The notes under the pieces: generated by a model
Told to the model about the DNA's origin: nothing
Database searches by the model: none
Seen by the model: only the letters and a program-made list of their open reading frames with translations
Source: Roseateles_B sp041913905
GTDB taxonomy: Bacteria > Pseudomonadota > Gammaproteobacteria > Burkholderiales > Burkholderiaceae_C
Direction: 5' to 3'
NCBI GenBank assembly: GCA_041913905.1
Contig: JAYSEK010000022.1
Location: 1 to 64,000 of the forward strand
Length of the DNA stretch: 64,000 bases
Translations under genes and position numbers: made by a program
Shown: in pieces, positions 52,252-61,670 of the stretch
Layout: the number at the start of each line of letters is the position of its first letter
Position numbering within the stretch: position 1 is the first letter of the stretch

Positions 52252-53226
52252 ATGACCGCTGAACTTCAGCTCTACATCCAGGCGGCTGACCGTGAGAACA
52301 CGGTCAAGGCCTACGCCTCTGCGATTCGCCATTTCGAGATCGAATGGCACGGTCTTTTGCCTGCAACGGTCGACACCGTGGCGCGCTATCTCGTCGAACA
52401 TGCGACGATCTACCGCGTCAGCACACTCCGCCTGCATCTCGCAGCTTTGGCAAGATGGCACGCTGACCACGGGTTCGCTGACCCTACGCGCTCACCCCTG
52501 GTGCATAAAGTCCTGCGTGGCATTCGAGCAAAGCATGCGACCGCCCAGCGCCGCGCCCGTCCACTGCAACTGGATGTCCTTGAAGATGTCATCGCATGGC
52601 TCTCCAAGGACCAGGAAGCTTCGCTGGAGCAGGGAAGGCGAGCGGATGTGCTTAGGCGCTGCCGCGACCGCGCCTTGCTCCTGCTGGGATTCTGGCGCGC
52701 ATTCAGAGCTGATGAATTGGCCAACATGCGCGTCGAAGAGGTCGTTGCCGAGAGAGGGAAGGGGTTGACCTGTCGGCCGGGTCGCACCAAGACCACAGAT
52801 GAGGAAGACGACCGAGCCTTCTACTGCCCAGCGCTGTCCCGCCTTTGCCCTGTAGGCGCCTACCTTGACTGGCTTGAAATCAGCGGGCTCACGTCAGGGC
52901 CGGTCTTTCCGGCCATAGACCGCTGGGGCAACGTCTCCAGCGATCACATGATCAGCCAGTCGATACTGCCATTGCTAAGGAAAATCCTGGCTGAGGCTGG
53001 CGTGGCGGAGGCCCAGAGCTACTCCAGTCACTCATTGCGCCGTGGCTTCGCCGGGTGGGCCAGTGCCAATGGCTGGGACATCAAGGATCTAATGGAGCAT
53101 GTGGGCTGGCGGGACGTCAGTTCAGCGCTGCGCTATATCGACAAGCCGCAGGATTCGATGAAGGCCAAATTTGAAAAGGCGCTGGCGGACCATGCGCTTG
53201 CCCGGTCTAAGGCGGCATCTGGCTGA
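52252..53226 (+). CDS. Tyrosine recombinase (TnpI/TnpS-like)
   Basis: A 324-aa phage-integrase-family protein. The catalytic residues are Arg152 (FRADEL), His260 and Arg263 (HSLRRG), His283 (HVGWRD) and Tyr295 (RYIDK). It would resolve cointegrates formed by replicative Tn3-type transposition, as TnpI in Tn4430 or TnpS in Tn4651 does. It lies about 1 kb before tnpA in the same direction. Its recombination site is not identified; the 53227-53564 gap or the TTACGTA repeat at 27758 are candidates. Confidence 0.9.
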   Translation: MTAELQLYIQAADRENTVKAYASAIRHFEIEWHGLLPATVDTVARYLVEHATIYRVSTLRLHLAALARWHADHGFADPTRSPLVHKVLRGIRAKHATAQRRARPLQLDVLEDVIAWLSKDQEASLEQGRRADVLRRCRDRALLLLGFWRAFRADELANMRVEEVVAERGKGLTCRPGRTKTTDEEDDRAFYCPALSRLCPVGAYLDWLEISGLTSGPVFPAIDRWGNVSSDHMISQSILPLLRKILAEAGVAEAQSYSSHSLRRGFAGWASANGWDIKDLMEHVGWRDVSSALRYIDKPQDSMKAKFEKALADHALARSKAASG

Positions 53227-53564
53227 AGGGAATACTCGAGCTGCTGAATCACGCAGGCGCTGTGCTGGACAAGGGTCATGGCGCCTGCCACGCAGAGCAA
53301 GTTTTCTGTGTCGGTAGCGGGACCACAGCTGCAAGGCATTGCATTTGATCGGGCCCTCGCTGTCTTCGTTAATTCTCCAAACGCATACGGTGATCAAGAA
53401 TTAGATGCAAATCGCTTATGTAGGATTTTGACCCGTATCCCGGCAGACCCTCTGGAGGGGCTATCGAAGACCGCGCGTCAAGCGGCCGGGCGTCCCAGCG
53501 GTGCAAGGCAGGGACGGTCGCACCCTTTGGCCGCGGCGGCGGCTCGGGATCCCGCGCCGAGGGA
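53227..53564. other. Gap after recombinase gene
   Basis: 338 bp without a supported gene. It might contain the resolution site, but I find no clear inverted-arm core. Confidence 0.4.
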
Positions 53565-54155
53565 TTAGCCGGCCGGACGCAGCTCATAGGCCTGTGCGCT
53601 AGAAAGCTCCAGCAGCCCGGGGTCGCTGCGCCCCAGCCAAGCGAGCGGCGTCCGAGTCGGCGACCCGTCGCATAGCGCCTGCTCCAGTGCACTGAAGTGC
53701 GTTTGCCACTCGTCAGTCTCGGCGGTCTCGCGCACGATCTCGCCGAACCGGCGGCGTTCTGTCCGCTTGGTGTCCGCGCGGAACGCCGTGATGCCGTGGG
53801 CGCCGACGACCAGGACGAAGTAGGCATCGCTCTGGACGATAGCACCGATCACGCGCTGCGCGGTCTTGTTTGCCGGGTCGAGCACGACTTGCAGCGGGGT
53901 CAGCCGCTCGAACGAAAAATCCAGCCTCAAGGCGCGCACGTTGCCGATGAAGGCGACTTGGTGGCCCAACCGAAACCCGTCGCCGAGTTCACCCAGGTCC
54001 TCGACTTGCGGCAGTCCCAGAACGATAGCCGCCCGCCGCTGCTTGCGTTCTTCCACGAAACCGAGGGCGCAGCAAGGCCGCGACTCGTTGACCACGGCCT
54101 GCAACAGCCCGCGGTTGACGGTCAGGCGGGGCAGCAGGCGGAGGACGTTGGACAT
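53565..54155 (-). CDS. Hypothetical transposon-associated protein
   Basis: A 196-aa protein, divergent from tnpA with 137 bp between. It has no HTH or signal; blocks such as AIVLGLPQVEDLGELGDGF and IGAIVQSDAYFVLVVGAHG look conserved. Family not recognised. Position beside tnpA suggests an accessory role. Confidence 0.6.
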   Translation of the reverse strand: MSNVLRLLPRLTVNRGLLQAVVNESRPCCALGFVEERKQRRAAIVLGLPQVEDLGELGDGFRLGHQVAFIGNVRALRLDFSFERLTPLQVVLDPANKTAQRVIGAIVQSDAYFVLVVGAHGITAFRADTKRTERRRFGEIVRETAETDEWQTHFSALEQALCDGSPTRTPLAWLGRSDPGLLELSSAQAYELRPAG

Positions 54156-54292
54156 CGTCGAGGGGAGGCGAGCGACGCGTCAGCGTACGCGCTCGCCTCG
54201 GCGCCCGGCCGAGCCCAGGATCGCTGCCAGAATCGGCCGCTGCACCAACTCCCGGGGTCGGGCGCCGATGGACGCAACGGTCCCCCAGCACG

Positions 54293-57200
54293 ATGAGCAG
54301 CATCGAAGAGACCGCCTACCCGCGGCTGCCGGACGACGTTGCGCCCCAGGAACTCGAGCAGCTGTACACGCCGACGGCCAAGGAGCGCGCGTTCGTCGCC
54401 GGCATCGCCAGCCTGAGACGACCGGCGGCCAAAGCCTGTGCCATGGTTCAGTTGAAGCTGATGCAGCGCCTGGGCTACTCGGTACCGCTGGCAACGGTCC
54501 CGCTCGCGATAACGGCGCACGTGTGCCGCAAGCTGCGACTGCCGCGGCCGACACAGGAAGCGCTCGGCCGCTACGACGGCAGTGCCGACTACTCGCGCCA
54601 CCGGCAGCTGGTCCTCAAGGCGCTGGCGCTGCGAGACCCGGACGCGGCTGCCATGCGCTGGATCGACGGGCGCGCCGAAGCCGCCGCCGGCACCAAGCAG
54701 GAGCTGGCCGACATCATCAACGCCGTGCTGGAGGAACTTGTCCAGCAACGCTACGTGCTGCCTGGATTCACCGTGCTGCTGCGCATGGCCAAGGCCGCGC
54801 GCGAGAAGGTCAACCAAGCGATCTATGAGCGCACAATCACCGCGCTCGATGCCGAGACGCGTCAGCGCCTGGATGCGCTACTGGACAACCACGGCGGCAA
54901 GACGGACTGGGACCGGCTCAAGCGCGAGCCGAAGCAACCGACCAAGCGCGAAGTTACAAGCTTTCTGCAGCACATCCGCTGGCTGTCCCAGCACGCTGAA
55001 GGTCTGCCGGAGTTCGACAGCGTGGCGGCGACGAAGCTGGCACAGCTCACCTTGGAAGCACGGGCGCTCGACGCCGCGCAGATGAAGACGCTCGTGCCGA
55101 ACAAGCGCTTCACGTTGGCCGTGCTGCTGATCCGGTCCCGGCTGCGCCAGGCCACGGACGACGTGGCGGAGATCTTCGTCAAGACCGTGCGCAAGCTGGA
55201 CAACGATGCCGAGAAGCGCCTGAAGGAGTACCACCTGGAGCACACGCGCCAGGTGGAACGCTTGGTGGGCCAGCTGCGTGACGCGCTCACGGCCTATGTG
55301 CAGGAGACCTCGGACGCCCGGCGTGGCGCCGCCGTCGGCAATTCGTGGCACGACGAGCCGGACCGACTGATCGCCGAGTGCGACGAGCACATGGCCTATG
55401 CCGACCACAACTATTTCCCGTTCATGTTGAGGCCCTATGGAGGCAAGCGCGCGCTGGTGTTCGAGTGCCTGGAGGTGTTGCAGCCGCTGCCGACCTATGT
55501 CGACGGGCCGTTCTCCTCGGCGCTCGGCTGGGTGCTGGAGCACCGCAACAGCCACAAGGAGCACCTGCGTCCGGTGCGCAAGCTCGATGGTTCCGAACTG
55601 GAACTCGGCTGGCTGCCGGAGAAGTGGCGCAAGCTCATCGTCACCACAGACGCGGACGGCCAGACCCAGGTGCACCGCAAGTACCTGGAGATGGCCGTGT
55701 TCATGCGGATCTTCGAGGAGCTGCAGTCCGGCGACCTGTACGTGCCGCGCAGCGACCAGTACGACGACTACCGCGCGCATTTCATGGAGGAAGAGCGCTT
55801 CCGCACCGAGCTGCCGCTGTTTGCCGAGCTGTTGGGGCTGCCGCTGGATGGCCCCAGCTTCGCACAGCAGCTGTGCTCGAAGTTGACGGCGCTGGCAGAG
55901 GAGGTTGACCGGAACTTCCCGGCCAACGATTCGGTGGCCTGGGGGCCGAACGGCCTGGTGATTCGCAAGGTGGAGAAAAAGGAGCCCGCGCCGCAGCTGG
56001 CCGTGCTGGACCAGGCCTTGAACGACGCGCTGGGCCTTCACAGCATCATCGACGTGCTCACCGAGACGGAGAAGTGGCTGGACCTGCACAAGCTGTTCCG
56101 GCCGTTTTCGGGCTACGAGTCGAAGCTCGAAGACCCTCGGGGCCGCCTCATCGCCACGCTTTTCTGCTACGGCTGCAACATGGGCGCCAGCCAGACCGCG
56201 CGCAGCCTCAAGGGCGTGTCACGCAAGCAGGTGGCCTGGCTGAACCTGCACCACGTCACCGAGGAACGGCTGGATCAGGCCATCTCCAAGGTGATCAACG
56301 CCTACAACCGGTTTGCGTTGCCGCGCTACTGGGGCACCGGCAAGCGGGCCGCAGCCGATGGCACGAAGTGGTCGATGTACGAGAAAAACCTGCTGTCGGA
56401 GTACCACATCCGTTATGGCGGCTACGGCGGCATTGGCTATTACCACGTCTCGGACACCTACATCGCGCTGTTCAGCCACTTCATTCCTTGCGGTGTCTAC
56501 GAGGCGATCTACATCCTCGATGGGCTGATTCGAAACCGCTCCGACATCAAGCCCGACGCGGTGCACGGCGACACCCAGGCGCAGAGCACGCCGGTGTTTG
56601 CGATGGCCCACCTGTTGGGTATCGAGCTGATGCCGCGCATCCGCAACATCAAGGACCTGACGTTCTTCAAGCCGAGCAAGGACACCCGCTACCAGAATAT
56701 CCAGCAACTGTTCAGCGGCCCGGCGATCGACTGGGATCTGATCGCACGGCACTACAACGACATGATGCGCGTGGCGGTATCGATCAAGGCTGGCATGGTG
56801 ACACCCTCGACGCTGTTGCGCCGCCTGGGCAGTGCCAGTCGCAAGAACAAGCTGTACTTCGCGTTCCGTGAGTTGGGCCGCGTGATCCGCACGATGTTCC
56901 TGCTGCGGTACATCAACGACCCGGAACTGCGCCGCACGATCCATGCGGAGACCAACAAGGCGGAGGAGTTCCACCAGTTCGCCGGCTGGGCCTTCTTCGG
57001 CGGCGAGGGGATCATGGCCGAGAACGTGCGCCACGAGCAGCGAAAGGTGGTCAAGTACAACCACCTGGTGGCCAACATGATCATCCTCAATAACGTGCAC
57101 CGCATGTCGAAGGTGCTCAGGGACATGCACGACCGGAGTGAGTTCGAGATCACCGCCGAGTTGCTGGCGGGGCTGTCGCCGTACCGCACGATCCACATCA

Positions 57201-57298
57201 ACCGCTTCGGCGACTACTTGATGGACCTCGAAAGGGCGGTAGAGCCGATGAACACGCGCATCCGCTTCCCGTTCAAGAAGAAGGAAGAGGCGGCATAG
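54293..57298 (+). CDS. tnpA: Tn3-family transposase TnpA
   Basis: A 1001-aa protein, the normal Tn3 length. The DDE triad is Asp689 (AAADGTKW), Asp760 (VHGDTQAQ) and Glu891 (NKAEEFHQF). The N-terminal DNA-binding half precedes it (EQLYTPTAKERAFVAGIASL). It ends 52 bp before the right inverted repeat, which it should recognise. Intact, so probably functional. Confidence 0.96.
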   Translation: MSSIEETAYPRLPDDVAPQELEQLYTPTAKERAFVAGIASLRRPAAKACAMVQLKLMQRLGYSVPLATVPLAITAHVCRKLRLPRPTQEALGRYDGSADYSRHRQLVLKALALRDPDAAAMRWIDGRAEAAAGTKQELADIINAVLEELVQQRYVLPGFTVLLRMAKAAREKVNQAIYERTITALDAETRQRLDALLDNHGGKTDWDRLKREPKQPTKREVTSFLQHIRWLSQHAEGLPEFDSVAATKLAQLTLEARALDAAQMKTLVPNKRFTLAVLLIRSRLRQATDDVAEIFVKTVRKLDNDAEKRLKEYHLEHTRQVERLVGQLRDALTAYVQETSDARRGAAVGNSWHDEPDRLIAECDEHMAYADHNYFPFMLRPYGGKRALVFECLEVLQPLPTYVDGPFSSALGWVLEHRNSHKEHLRPVRKLDGSELELGWLPEKWRKLIVTTDADGQTQVHRKYLEMAVFMRIFEELQSGDLYVPRSDQYDDYRAHFMEEERFRTELPLFAELLGLPLDGPSFAQQLCSKLTALAEEVDRNFPANDSVAWGPNGLVIRKVEKKEPAPQLAVLDQALNDALGLHSIIDVLTETEKWLDLHKLFRPFSGYESKLEDPRGRLIATLFCYGCNMGASQTARSLKGVSRKQVAWLNLHHVTEERLDQAISKVINAYNRFALPRYWGTGKRAAADGTKWSMYEKNLLSEYHIRYGGYGGIGYYHVSDTYIALFSHFIPCGVYEAIYILDGLIRNRSDIKPDAVHGDTQAQSTPVFAMAHLLGIELMPRIRNIKDLTFFKPSKDTRYQNIQQLFSGPAIDWDLIARHYNDMMRVAVSIKAGMVTPSTLLRRLGSASRKNKLYFAFRELGRVIRTMFLLRYINDPELRRTIHAETNKAEEFHQFAGWAFFGGEGIMAENVRHEQRKVVKYNHLVANMIILNNVHRMSKVLRDMHDRSEFEITAELLAGLSPYRTIHINRFGDYLMDLERAVEPMNTRIRFPFKKKEEAA

Positions 57299-57304
57299 CG
57301 CCTG

Positions 57305-57350
57305 AAGTTTTGATGCCGAAAAGTCGTTGGCTCTCAGGCACTTAGCCTAC
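57305..57350 (-). repeat. Right subterminal imperfect repeat
   Basis: Reverse complement agrees with 25492-25537 at 29 of 46 positions, including CTAAGT and ACTTTTCG (here CGAAAAGT at 57317-57324). It lies just after the tnpA stop. Confidence 0.7.
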
Positions 57351-57387
57351 TTTTTGGAGGAAATTTCCTGAATCTCGGCCAACCCTC
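57351..57387 (-). repeat. Right terminal inverted repeat (37 bp)
   Basis: Perfect reverse complement of 25455-25491. It ends CCAACCCTC, followed at once by the CGGCT duplication. Confidence 0.97.
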
Positions 57388-57392
57388 CGGCT
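57388..57392. repeat. Target-site duplication, right copy (CGGCT)
   Basis: Matches 25450-25454. It lies inside the cobM reading frame. Confidence 0.95.
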
Positions 57393-57640
57393 GGTCTGCC
57401 GACGCACCCATGCTGGTCGTGCACAAGGCCAGCTGGCCCGGCCAGCAGCGCATCCTGCGCGGCACGGTCCGCACGATCAAGACGCTGTGCCGTGAGGCCG
57501 GCGTCGTCAGCCAGGCCATGGTGATCGCCAGCCCCACGCTGGGCGCGCGCCAGTGGCCCGAGCTCGCCCGCTCCAAGCTGTACGACCCCCGCTTCACCCA
57601 CCGCTACCGGCGCGCCAGCGTGCCCACGGAGTCCGCATGA
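57388..57640 (+). pseudogene. cobM: cobM, 3' fragment
   Basis: Encodes the C-terminal part of CobM (HKASWPGQQRILRGTVRTIK, IASPTLGARQWPELARSKLY). It lacks its own start in the correct place. The frame continues exactly from the 5' fragment when one CGGCT is used. Its stop overlaps cbiX (ATGA at 57637), which shows the original gene order. Confidence 0.95.
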
Positions 57641-58551
57641 ACACCACCACCCTTCTGCTCGTGGGCCACGGCTCGCGCGAGCCCGCCGGCAATGCCGAGA
57701 TCCAGGCCTTTGTGCAGCAATGGCAGGCCCGGCAGCCTGGCTGGCGCATCGAGGTCTGCTTCATCGAGTTTGCCGCGCCCTCCCTGCATGACGGCCTGGT
57801 GCGGGCAGCGATCGGCGCGCGCCGCGTGCTGGTTCTGCCCTTGATCCTCAATGCCGCCGGGCACGTGAAGATGGAGATTCCCGAGGCCATCGAGCACGCG
57901 CGGGCGCATGCGCCGGCCGTCGACTTCCTCTACGCCCCGCACCTGACGGCCTGCGATCCCATCCTCGCCATCCTGCAGCGGCGGCTGAAGCAGGCCATGG
58001 CCGCGCTGGACATGCCGGACCCGCGCGGCACCGGCGTGATCCTGCTGGGGCGCGGTTCCTCGGATCGCGCGGCCAATGGCGAGATGGCCAAGATGGCGCG
58101 CTGGCTGCAGGAGTCAGGTGAGCATGAGCTGGTGGAGCTGGCCTTCACCGGCATCACCTGGCCGCGCCTGGAGCGCGTGGTGCAGCGCCAGGCGCTGATC
58201 GGCCTGCGCCAGATCGTGGTCCTGCCCTACTACCTCTACACCGGCACGCTGATGCAGCGCATCCAGCGCCAGGTCCAGCATTTGCGCGGGCAGTACCCGC
58301 AGCTGCGTTTTGAATGCGGCACGCACTTCGGCTTCGAGCCCGAGATCTTTCAGCTGCTCGAACAGCGTGTGGCCGATCTGCTGGCAGGACTGCCCGACAG
58401 CCGCCTGCCCTGCGACGGCTGCAAGTACCGCGAAATCGCCCACGAGCTGGGTCATGGCCATTCCCATGAGCACACCCCTGCGCACACCCACGAACAGGGC
58501 CACCGGCACGGGCACGCACACGAGCACGAACCCGCGGCGGAGCCGGCATGA
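57637..58551 (+). CDS. cbiX: Sirohydrochlorin cobaltochelatase CbiX, long form with His-rich tail
   Basis: A 304-aa two-domain chelatase (LLVGHGSREPAGNAEI and LLGRGSSDRAANGEMAKMA). The C-terminus has CDGCK followed by about 30 residues rich in histidine (HGHSHEHTPAHTHEQ and HRHGHAHEHE), a metal-holding tail typical of some long CbiX proteins. It inserts cobalt at the start of the anaerobic-type corrin pathway. It overlaps cobM and cobH by 4 bp each. Confidence 0.93.
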   Translation: MNTTTLLLVGHGSREPAGNAEIQAFVQQWQARQPGWRIEVCFIEFAAPSLHDGLVRAAIGARRVLVLPLILNAAGHVKMEIPEAIEHARAHAPAVDFLYAPHLTACDPILAILQRRLKQAMAALDMPDPRGTGVILLGRGSSDRAANGEMAKMARWLQESGEHELVELAFTGITWPRLERVVQRQALIGLRQIVVLPYYLYTGTLMQRIQRQVQHLRGQYPQLRFECGTHFGFEPEIFQLLEQRVADLLAGLPDSRLPCDGCKYREIAHELGHGHSHEHTPAHTHEQGHRHGHAHEHEPAAEPA

Positions 58552-59234
58552 ACCGCGTCAACACCGTCACCGAGCAGCTGACGCGAGCCGGCCAGGCCAT
58601 CGAGCACGAGAGCTTCGCCATCATCGACGCCGAGGTCGGTTCGCATGGGTACGAGCCCTGGCAATGGCCCATCGTGCGGCGCATGATCCACGCCAATGCG
58701 GACTTCGAGTTCAACGGCCTGACCGCGTTTCATCCGCGGGCGGTGGAGGCCGGCGTCAGCGCCATGCTGCGCGGCGGCACGCCGGTGGTGGCCGATGTGG
58801 AGATGATCTGCTCCGGCCTCTCGGCGCCGCGCCTGGCCCATTTCGGCATGCGCTGCCATCAGTTCATCAGCGACGCCGACGTGATCGAGGCGGCCCGCGC
58901 GCAGGACAGCACACGTGCCGTGCAGGCCATGCGCAAGGCCCATCGCCTGGGCCTGCTGGAGGGTGCCATCGTGGGCATCGGCAACGCGCCTACCGCCTTG
59001 CTGGAGCTGCTGCGCCTGATCCATGAAGAGGGCGTGCGGCCGGCCCTGGTCGTTGGCATGCCGGTTGGCTTTGTCTCGGCGGCGGAGTCCAAGGCCCTGC
59101 TGGCCCAGGAGCAGGAGGTGCCCTGGATCGCCATCCGCGGCCGCAAGGGCGGCTCGACGCTGGTGGTGGCCGCCTTGCACGCCCTGCTGGCCTTGGCCGA
59201 GGGCTGCCCGTCGCCAGCCCGGGACCGCCCCTGA
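58548..59234 (+). CDS. cobH: Precorrin-8X methylmutase CobH/CbiC
   Basis: A 228-aa protein with FNGLTAFHPRAVEAGVSAML, the substrate-binding histidine region, and GNAPTALLELLRLIHEEG with VGMPVGFVSAAESKALL. It moves the methyl group from C11 to C12 to give hydrogenobyrinate or cobyrinate. In the cob operon, its stop overlaps cbiD. Confidence 0.93.
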   Translation: MNRVNTVTEQLTRAGQAIEHESFAIIDAEVGSHGYEPWQWPIVRRMIHANADFEFNGLTAFHPRAVEAGVSAMLRGGTPVVADVEMICSGLSAPRLAHFGMRCHQFISDADVIEAARAQDSTRAVQAMRKAHRLGLLEGAIVGIGNAPTALLELLRLIHEEGVRPALVVGMPVGFVSAAESKALLAQEQEVPWIAIRGRKGGSTLVVAALHALLALAEGCPSPARDRP

Positions 59235-60364
59235 TGGACAGCCCGGCCAAGCGCGGCACCCGCACCGGTTTCACCACCGGCGCCTGTTCGGCTGCGGCCG
59301 CACGGGCGGCGGTGCTGGGCCTGGTGCAGGGTCGTGTCCCGCCCCGGGTGGAGGCACGCCTGCCCAAGGGCCAACTCGTGCACTTCGACGTGATGGACGG
59401 GCGCTGTGACGCCGAGCTGGCGCATGCCGTGGTCGTCAAGGACGCGGGCGACGATCCGGACTGCACCGACAAGGCCCACCTCACCGCCGATGTGCGCCTG
59501 CTGCGCGACCGCCCTGGCGAGGTGCTGCTGCGCGGCGGCTTCGGAGTCGGCACGGTCACCATGGCCGGGCTTGGCCTGGAAGTGGGCGGGCCCGCCATCA
59601 ACCCGGTGCCGCGACGCAATATCGAGGAGAACGTCCGCGAGGCGGGTTCGCCTCTGCTGGACGACGCCGGGCTGGAGGTCACCATTTCCGTGCCGCAAGG
59701 CGTGGAGATGGCGCGCAAGACCCTCAACGCCCGGCTGGGCATCCTGGGCGGCATTTCCATCCTGGGCACCACGGGCATCGTCAAGCCCTACTCCACTGCG
59801 GCCTACCGCGCCAGCGTGGTGCAGGGGGTGCAGGTGGCCGCCACCGTGGGGCGCAGCAGCGGGCACAGCGTGGTCGTGCTGACCACAGGCGGCCGCACCG
59901 AGCAGTTCGCCATGCGCGAGTGCGCGGGCCTGCCGCAGGCCTGCTTCGTGCAGATGGGGGACTTCCTGCGCTATGCGCTGGACACCGCGGTCGAGGAAGG
60001 GCTGCGCGAGGTCGTCATCGGCGGCATGGTGGGCAAGCTCACCAAGATCGCCCAGGGCGAGACCATCACCCATGCCAACCGCGCGGAGGTGGACACCGGC
60101 CTGCTGGCCGAACTGGCCGCCAGCATCGGTGCTCCTGCCGATGAATGCGCGGCGATCGCGGCCAACGTCACCGCCCGCTTTGCCGCCGAACGCATGCAGG
60201 CCCTGGGCCTGCTCAATGAATTCCACGACGCCCTGGCGCGCCAGGTGGTCCGCACCTTGTGCGCCCCGGAGCGCTATGGCAGCCGCTTCCGGCTGCGAGT
60301 CCTGGTCTGTGATTTTGACGGCCAGAAGATTGCCGAAGCCTGTTCCACCGATGCCCATGTCTGA
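59234..60364 (+). CDS. cbiD: Cobalt-precorrin-5B C1-methyltransferase CbiD
   Basis: A 376-aa protein with RTGFTTGACSAAAARAAVLG and GGFGVGTVTMAGLGLEVGGP, the family's hallmark blocks. It methylates C1 using SAM. Its presence with CbiX supports the early-cobalt route. Confidence 0.95.
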   Translation: MDSPAKRGTRTGFTTGACSAAAARAAVLGLVQGRVPPRVEARLPKGQLVHFDVMDGRCDAELAHAVVVKDAGDDPDCTDKAHLTADVRLLRDRPGEVLLRGGFGVGTVTMAGLGLEVGGPAINPVPRRNIEENVREAGSPLLDDAGLEVTISVPQGVEMARKTLNARLGILGGISILGTTGIVKPYSTAAYRASVVQGVQVAATVGRSSGHSVVVLTTGGRTEQFAMRECAGLPQACFVQMGDFLRYALDTAVEEGLREVVIGGMVGKLTKIAQGETITHANRAEVDTGLLAELAASIGAPADECAAIAANVTARFAAERMQALGLLNEFHDALARQVVRTLCAPERYGSRFRLRVLVCDFDGQKIAEACSTDAHV

Positions 60365-61670
60365 TCCCCAACCCTGCCGCATCATCGGCGTGCTGGACGA
60401 CGGCGCCGCCAGCCTTGGCGCGCTGGCGCTGGCCCATCTGCGCCGCGCCCGCGTGGTCATCGGCGCGCCGCGCACCCTGGCCCTGTTCGAAGCGGACATC
60501 GCGCCCGACGCCCGCCGCCACGCCCTGCTGGGGCCGCTGGCCCAGGTCCCCGAATGGATACGTGAGGCCCGCGAGGCGCAGCTGCCCGTGGTCCTGCTGG
60601 CCACCGGAGATCCCCTTTGCCATGGCATCGCCGGCTATCTGGCGGCGCGCCTGTGCCTCTCGGCGATCGAGGTGCTGCCCAATGTCTCCACCCTGCAGCT
60701 GGCCTGTGCCCGGCTGGGACTGGCCTGGCAGGATGCCCGCATCCTGTCCGTCCATGCGCAGGACGCCGGCGAATGGCAGCCGGGCGCCGAGCCCGACCAT
60801 GGCCTGTATGCGCTGGCCCAGGCCTTGCGCGAGCAGGATCGCCTGCTGGTCCTCACCAGCCCCGCCAACACGCCGGACCGCGTGGCGCGCCTGCTGCTGG
60901 CCGAAGGGCTGGGCGATGACTTCCAGCTCGCGGTGGCCGAACGCCTGTGCACCGCACAGGAGTGCGTCCACGCCGACCTGCATCCGGCCGAGGCCGCACA
61001 GCGCCGCTTTGCCGACCCCAATGTGCTGCTGCTGTGGCGCGTGCGCCCGCGGCCTCGGCCGACGCTCTTCGGCCTGCCCGACGCGCACTACGCCCAGCGC
61101 CAGCCGGAGAAGGGCCTGATCACCAAGCAGGAGGTGCGTGCCGTGTCGCTGGCGCGGCTGCAGCTGCGTGGCGACAGCCGCGTCTGGGACATCGGCGCCG
61201 GCAGCGGATCTGTGGGGCTGGAGGCCGCGCGCCTGTGCCCGCGCGGCCATGTCTGGGCCATCGAGAAGAACGCGCAGGACCTGGCCATCGCGCAACAGAA
61301 CCAGCGCGCCGCCGGCCTGAGCAATCACACGCTGGTGCTGGGCAAGGCGCCGGAGCAGCTCGACGGCTGGCCCGATCCGGACGCCGTCTTCATCGGTGGA
61401 TCAGGCGGTGAGCTGGACGATCTCATCCGCCTGGTGATGGCCCGGCTGCGCCCGGGCGGCTGGCTGGTGATGAACTTCGTGACCCTGGAAAACCTGGCCA
61501 CCGCCACGCAGGTGCTGGCATCCCTCGCGCTGGACTGGGACGTGCTGCAGCTGCAGGCGGCGCGCAGCAGGCCCATCCTGCACATGCACCGCATGGCCGC
61601 GGAGAACCCGGTCTGGATCGTCTCGGCCCAGGCTCCCTTGGCCGCCAGGGAGCACGACCATGCCGCATGA
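60357..61670 (+). CDS. cobL: CobL (CbiE-CbiT fusion), precorrin-6Y methyltransferase/decarboxylase
   Basis: About 437 aa. The N-terminal half is CbiE-like (RARVVIGAPRTLALFEADIA and LLATGDPLCHGIAGYL) and the C-terminal half CbiT-like (VWDIGAGSGSVGLEAARL). It methylates C5 and C15 and removes the C12 acetate carboxyl. The start is ATG 60357 (or 60351), overlapping the cbiD stop at 60364. Confidence 0.92.
   Translation: MSDPQPCRIIGVLDDGAASLGALALAHLRRARVVIGAPRTLALFEADIAPDARRHALLGPLAQVPEWIREAREAQLPVVLLATGDPLCHGIAGYLAARLCLSAIEVLPNVSTLQLACARLGLAWQDARILSVHAQDAGEWQPGAEPDHGLYALAQALREQDRLLVLTSPANTPDRVARLLLAEGLGDDFQLAVAERLCTAQECVHADLHPAEAAQRRFADPNVLLLWRVRPRPRPTLFGLPDAHYAQRQPEKGLITKQEVRAVSLARLQLRGDSRVWDIGAGSGSVGLEAARLCPRGHVWAIEKNAQDLAIAQQNQRAAGLSNHTLVLGKAPEQLDGWPDPDAVFIGGSGGELDDLIRLVMARLRPGGWLVMNFVTLENLATATQVLASLALDWDVLQLQAARSRPILHMHRMAAENPVWIVSAQAPLAAREHDHAA

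Larger units (their letters stand above)
25455..57387 (+). mobile_element. 31,933-bp Tn3-family transposon in cobM
   Basis: It is bounded by perfect 37-bp inverted repeats (25455-25491 and 57351-57387), flanked by CGGCT duplications, and encodes a 1001-aa Tn3-type TnpA at its right end. A tyrosine recombinase (52252-53226) rather than a serine resolvase is present, which recalls the Tn4430 (TnpI) and Tn4651 (TnpS/TnpT) groups. Cargo: a 15-gene redox/transport operon, its ArsR-rhodanese regulator, an IetAS-like pair and several small regulators. The ends are intact, so it may still be mobile. Confidence 0.96.

Noticed and set aside
25455..57387. Integrative element at a tRNA gene or a composite transposon flanked by two insertion sequences
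   Set aside because: No tRNA is at either boundary; the ends are 37-bp Tn3-type repeats with a 5-bp duplication, and only one tnpA is seen.
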